DNA of 64,000 nt, from NCBI GenBank assembly GCA_947172415.1, contig OX359202.1, forward strand, positions 4,202,899-4,266,898, given 5' to 3'. Positions 60,801-64,000 of this stretch are shown one piece after another; position 1 is the stretch's first letter, and the number at the start of each line of letters is the position of its first letter. The notes under the pieces are model-generated. The model ran no database searches and was not told the origin of the DNA. It saw only the letters and a list, made by a program, of their open reading frames with translations. The DNA is from Chondrosia reniformis. Lineage: Eukaryota > Porifera > Demospongiae > Chondrillida > Chondrillidae. The translations under genes and the position numbers were made by a program.

Positions 60801-63800
60801 GGAACAGCCTTAAAATTTCATAAGGTTATTGGCCCATAGAGAATCATTGTGTTAAAATACGTACGTATATAGCTTGTAATGATTGCTTTGATGTTGGGTT
60901 AGGGTTTAGATAGAGAATCATATTCCCTTGGATGTTTACACATGCAGTTAAAATGCACAGCTTGAAGCTTGCAGATGGCATTTTCTTGGGCGTTTGTCAA
61001 GCTTTATGACGACTTTTACTAGTACAAGGTAGTTTCATAAGAAGCTAAAGGTGTTATTATTATGTCTAAGTGGTGTAGAATAGATTTTATGTACTGGTGC
61101 CCATTTAACTTACATTATTACTTTGGTGAACATATTGTCTAACTTAGCTAACGTTTATTCAGCGTTTTCTTAAGACAGCGTTTAAACTAATCTGAAAATG
61201 GTGCTGAAAAAAAACAACGTTATAAAAAGGTGTGAAAACTGCAACGGAGTTTACGTAGAACCAACGTTGCACGGCAACGGTATGGGAAGTTTATTTTGAC
61301 GCCTACCGTACATACTGTATATATGTATGTCTGTACATACAGTATTGTACATAATCCAATACATGCAAATCAGTGCCTGCAGTATATGTAGGAATAATAT
61401 ACGTACAACTCGTTATTACTGTATAAAAAGGATTGTTTTTATATTGTTATACGTATGTTATTAAAGCTTTGAATAAAAGGTTTGTTAAATCCTGTACTTC
61501 CTATGTTATATAGAAAGGACACACTCCACTGATCACAGCTGCTGAATACAAACAACTTGAGCTAGCTAAATTGTTGCTTGAAAAGAAAGCAAACAAAAAT
61601 GCTACAGTAGATGTAAGAGTTTCCATAGAAATATCATGTAATATTGTTAAAGACCATTAAGTTGTGTTTGCTATGAAGTAATTTGTTTCAATATTACAGG
61701 ATGGTAAAATGGCCCTACATTTCACAGCTATTCATGATGACCTTGAGATGGCTGAACTGCTGTGTGATAAGGAAGCTTGTTTAGCCAAAGACAAGGTACA
61801 GAAATGGAATTGCATAGAATAAATATGTAAACATAAAATGCATTCATGATAACAAGGACTCCACCTTCTGTGTATGTACGTATACGTATGTTTGTCTGTA
61901 TGAACTTAGGATGGTAATACTCCTTTGCACATTGCATCAAAGAAGCATTCTTCAGAAGTTGAAGAGTATTTGAGAAGACAATATCCTGAAGCAGATGATA
62001 TTAAGAACAACAAAGAACACACTCCAAAGACTATTCCCAAGGAAAAAGGAGAATGTAGGTGCACACATGTTGTCAATTATAAGTGTTTCTTTCATAGGAG
62101 GACAAGTAGACTATTAATTCCTTCCTATTGTAAGATCTTTAAATTTGTTCACTTGGAGGCCTCAAAGAATAACCCATGCCACACTTACACTATGAGACTT
62201 TTGTAAAGGAAGGTCTTGTCACCAAGTAGTTGTAGTTATATTGGGGTGAGCCTGAGCAAGCCCCACACTTACATATGTGGTGAACAGCAATTTTGTCATG
62301 AATACAATTATTGCCCAATGAATATCATACATTTAATTATTGTTCTAGATTGCCCCTCGATGCTATGCGTCTGCCTAGTTTATGCTGCAGGAGAGTGTTC
62401 AGTTATGATTACCTCCATCATCATGCTTACCGAGGGGCATGACCCAGCCCGCACTTTATATGATTCATTTGCACACTGTTTTCAGTGTTCTGTTGGTTCA
62501 TTGTCTGAGTCACATCACATTACCAGCCACACTCCCACAGGAAATGGGCTGGATGGGTTACTGATAGTGAGCTGGTTACACTGCCAACTGCCAAATAATG
62601 AATCAATGATTAAGGCTTGTAATAGTGATTCGTTAATGATAAGTTGTGATTGGCCTCTGAGAGAGATTTTCAATATGTAGATACTAAGCATGTACATAAT
62701 TTATGTTGCTGCCCAAAGCTACATACTTGTGGTTACTTATTTCTGCTGTAATATTTTATACTGCTTGTTCCTTAAACTATAATTCAGCAAATATACTTTC
62801 TCTATTATCTTGTTCTTATATAGTTATACCACCTGAAATAAGGAAAAGAGGAAAGGAGGCAGTTAGGATTTACAAGGAAGCCCTTAGAGATGGGAAATCA
62901 AAGATCCCTCATGTAAAAATGGTGATTCTTGGGGAAGCACGTCATGGAAAGACTAGCTTGTTGAGACTTTTGGAAAATGAAAAATTTATTTCTGACTCTA
63001 AATCAACGGAAGGAATAGAAACAGATTTAGTCTCCACTCAAAGTCTCAGTGACTGGACAAAGCGAAAGCCAATAACATACTCACACGCATTAGCCAAGCA
63101 TGTTAAAGAAGTAGCTCCTGATTCTGTTCAAGGTAGAAATAAGCCAGAGACAAAGCAGAGACCCAAGGAACAGATTGAACAGGAAATTAATAATATTTTT
63201 CCCAAACCAAAGCGACCGCCACCACCTCATCATCCGAATCTAAAGATGCCTGCTCCTAATGTTGTTAATCCTGCTTCCTTCAGAGAAAAATTTCAGCTTC
63301 CCACTCTCCCACCAGTAGAAACAAGAAGCTCAACTTCCAAACCAGCCCCTGATCCTAATCCAAAAAAGGTAAACCCAGTTCCTAAAGCTGAAAGCAGCTT
63401 ACCAAAACCAGCTCCTCCACCTGATGTTCCAAAGGTAAAACCAGACAAGGACGTCTCCACTGCAGTGCAAACACCAAAAGCCACACCCTCAGACCCACCC
63501 AGAGATCCTGTTCCTGCAAGTGAAAGTGAGGCAGTAGTTCCAGACAAAGGTTTGGGTAGAAAGGTTCAGAAAGACATCAACAAAGATTTTCCTAAACTGG
63601 TTTTCACAGTTTATGACTTTGCTGGTCAAGAGTTGTATCGCCCCATGCATCACTGCTTCATTACTCAAAGATCTGTCTTCCTGATAGTGTTTAATAGCCG
63701 CATCTTCCTTGATATGCTGAATGCTAAAGACAAGGATTCTCACCGCCACATACAGTATTGGTTCAACACCATAAGTGCCTACACTAAAAAGTTTGAAGGA

Positions 63801-64000
63801 GAAAGGGGAAAGGGAAGGAAGCCACCAGTCATCCTTGTGGGGACTCATCGTGGGCCATATGAGAAAGATGAAGAGGCAGTGTTTGAAAGGATTTCAGAAG
63901 AGGATGAAAAAAACATAAGAGATGAGCTTGATGATTTTTACTTTACAGTTGATGTCAGGGAGCGCTACATCTCTCATTTGCTCAAAGGATCACTGGAGGA
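57869..64000 (+). CDS. Gene A': second ankyrin-ROC gene, cut by the window edge
   Basis: Paralogue of gene A. Exons: 57869-58003, 58079-58286, 58357-58556, 59172-59315, 60233-60367, 60432-60578, 61514-61612, 61700-61795, 61910-62054, 62824 to beyond 64000. All exons stay open with the same phases; exons 4 and 6 are each one codon shorter than in gene A. The ROC P-loop (GEARHGKTSLL), the switch II motif (DFAGQELYRPMHH) and VGTHRG are kept. The proline-rich insert differs by one codon and several substitutions. Intron sizes differ greatly: intron 6 is 935 bp here and 126 bp in gene A, while intron 9 lacks the MITE and retroelement of gene A. The open frame and mostly mild changes suggest a working gene. 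COR and any CARD-like end lie outside the window. Confidence 0.87.
60580..61310. mobile_element. Possible MITE-like insertion in gene A' intron 6
   Basis: This stretch has no match in the 126 bp intron 6 of gene A. Its ends read TACGGTCAGACG and, in complement, TACGGTAGGCGTC, a weak inverted repeat. It begins at the 5' splice site, so the donor reads GTACGG where gene A has GTATGT. No transposase is visible. The insertion is clear; the element class is not. Confidence 0.5.

Larger units (their letters stand above)
54824..64000. repeat. Copy 2 of the large tandem duplication, runs off the window
   Basis: It matches 26013-36710 in order and orientation. The left border shares CTGTATATCTTATATTTATA with the point where the MITE at 25564-26015 ends. 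Confidence 0.95.

Noticed and set aside
1-64000. tRNA or rRNA genes
   Set aside because: I looked for cloverleaf-type blocks and conserved rRNA stretches and recognised none; a covariance search could still find one.

Overview
The window is AT-rich animal nuclear DNA with short introns, many small inverted-repeat transposons and TACGTA-rich microsatellites. A prominin, a complete TAF1, a DAPK-like ANK-ROC-COR architecture and a retroelement relic of a kind I associate with sponges and cnidarians point to an early-branching metazoan. A demosponge such as Amphimedon is my best guess; this is an inference from recollection, with no search run.

Layout. 1-5712 (minus) holds the 5' two thirds of a prominin gene, whose 3' end lies beyond the left edge. 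A 248 bp gap separates it head to head from TAF1 (5961-23869, plus), which I could assemble as 30 in-frame exons (about 1725 aa). Its fifth exon runs into a 3 kb, 110-copy, 27 bp minisatellite whose unit carries a 5'-splice-site-like hexamer. Next is an aldo-keto reductase (24277-27493). From about 29.2 kb comes a cluster of death-fold genes: gene A (29186-39044; ankyrin-ROC-COR-CARD-like), gene B (41048-42904; Death-Death-CARD-like) and gene C (46979-52744; Death-CARD-like-unknown domain-coiled coil). From 54.82 kb to the right edge the segment 26.01-36.71 kb is repeated: a 3' fragment of the reductase, then gene A' (57869 to beyond 64000).

The cluster grows by stacked duplications. The terminal CARD-like exon and its flank are shared by genes A and B. 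The promoter plus first Death exon are shared by genes B and C. Gene C also carries a repeated exon pair. A large tandem duplication of about 28.8 kb contains the whole cluster. Later insertions, including a broken Ty3/gypsy LTR element, a retroelement relic and several MITEs, separate the copies.

Working model (inference): genes A, B, C and A' encode partners that could meet through death-fold interactions, with the ROC-COR GTPase of A and A' as the switch. The neighbourhood would be a lineage-specific, DAPK-like signalling module built by exon shuffling. TAF1 is the TFIID scaffold; prominin and the reductase are unrelated neighbours.
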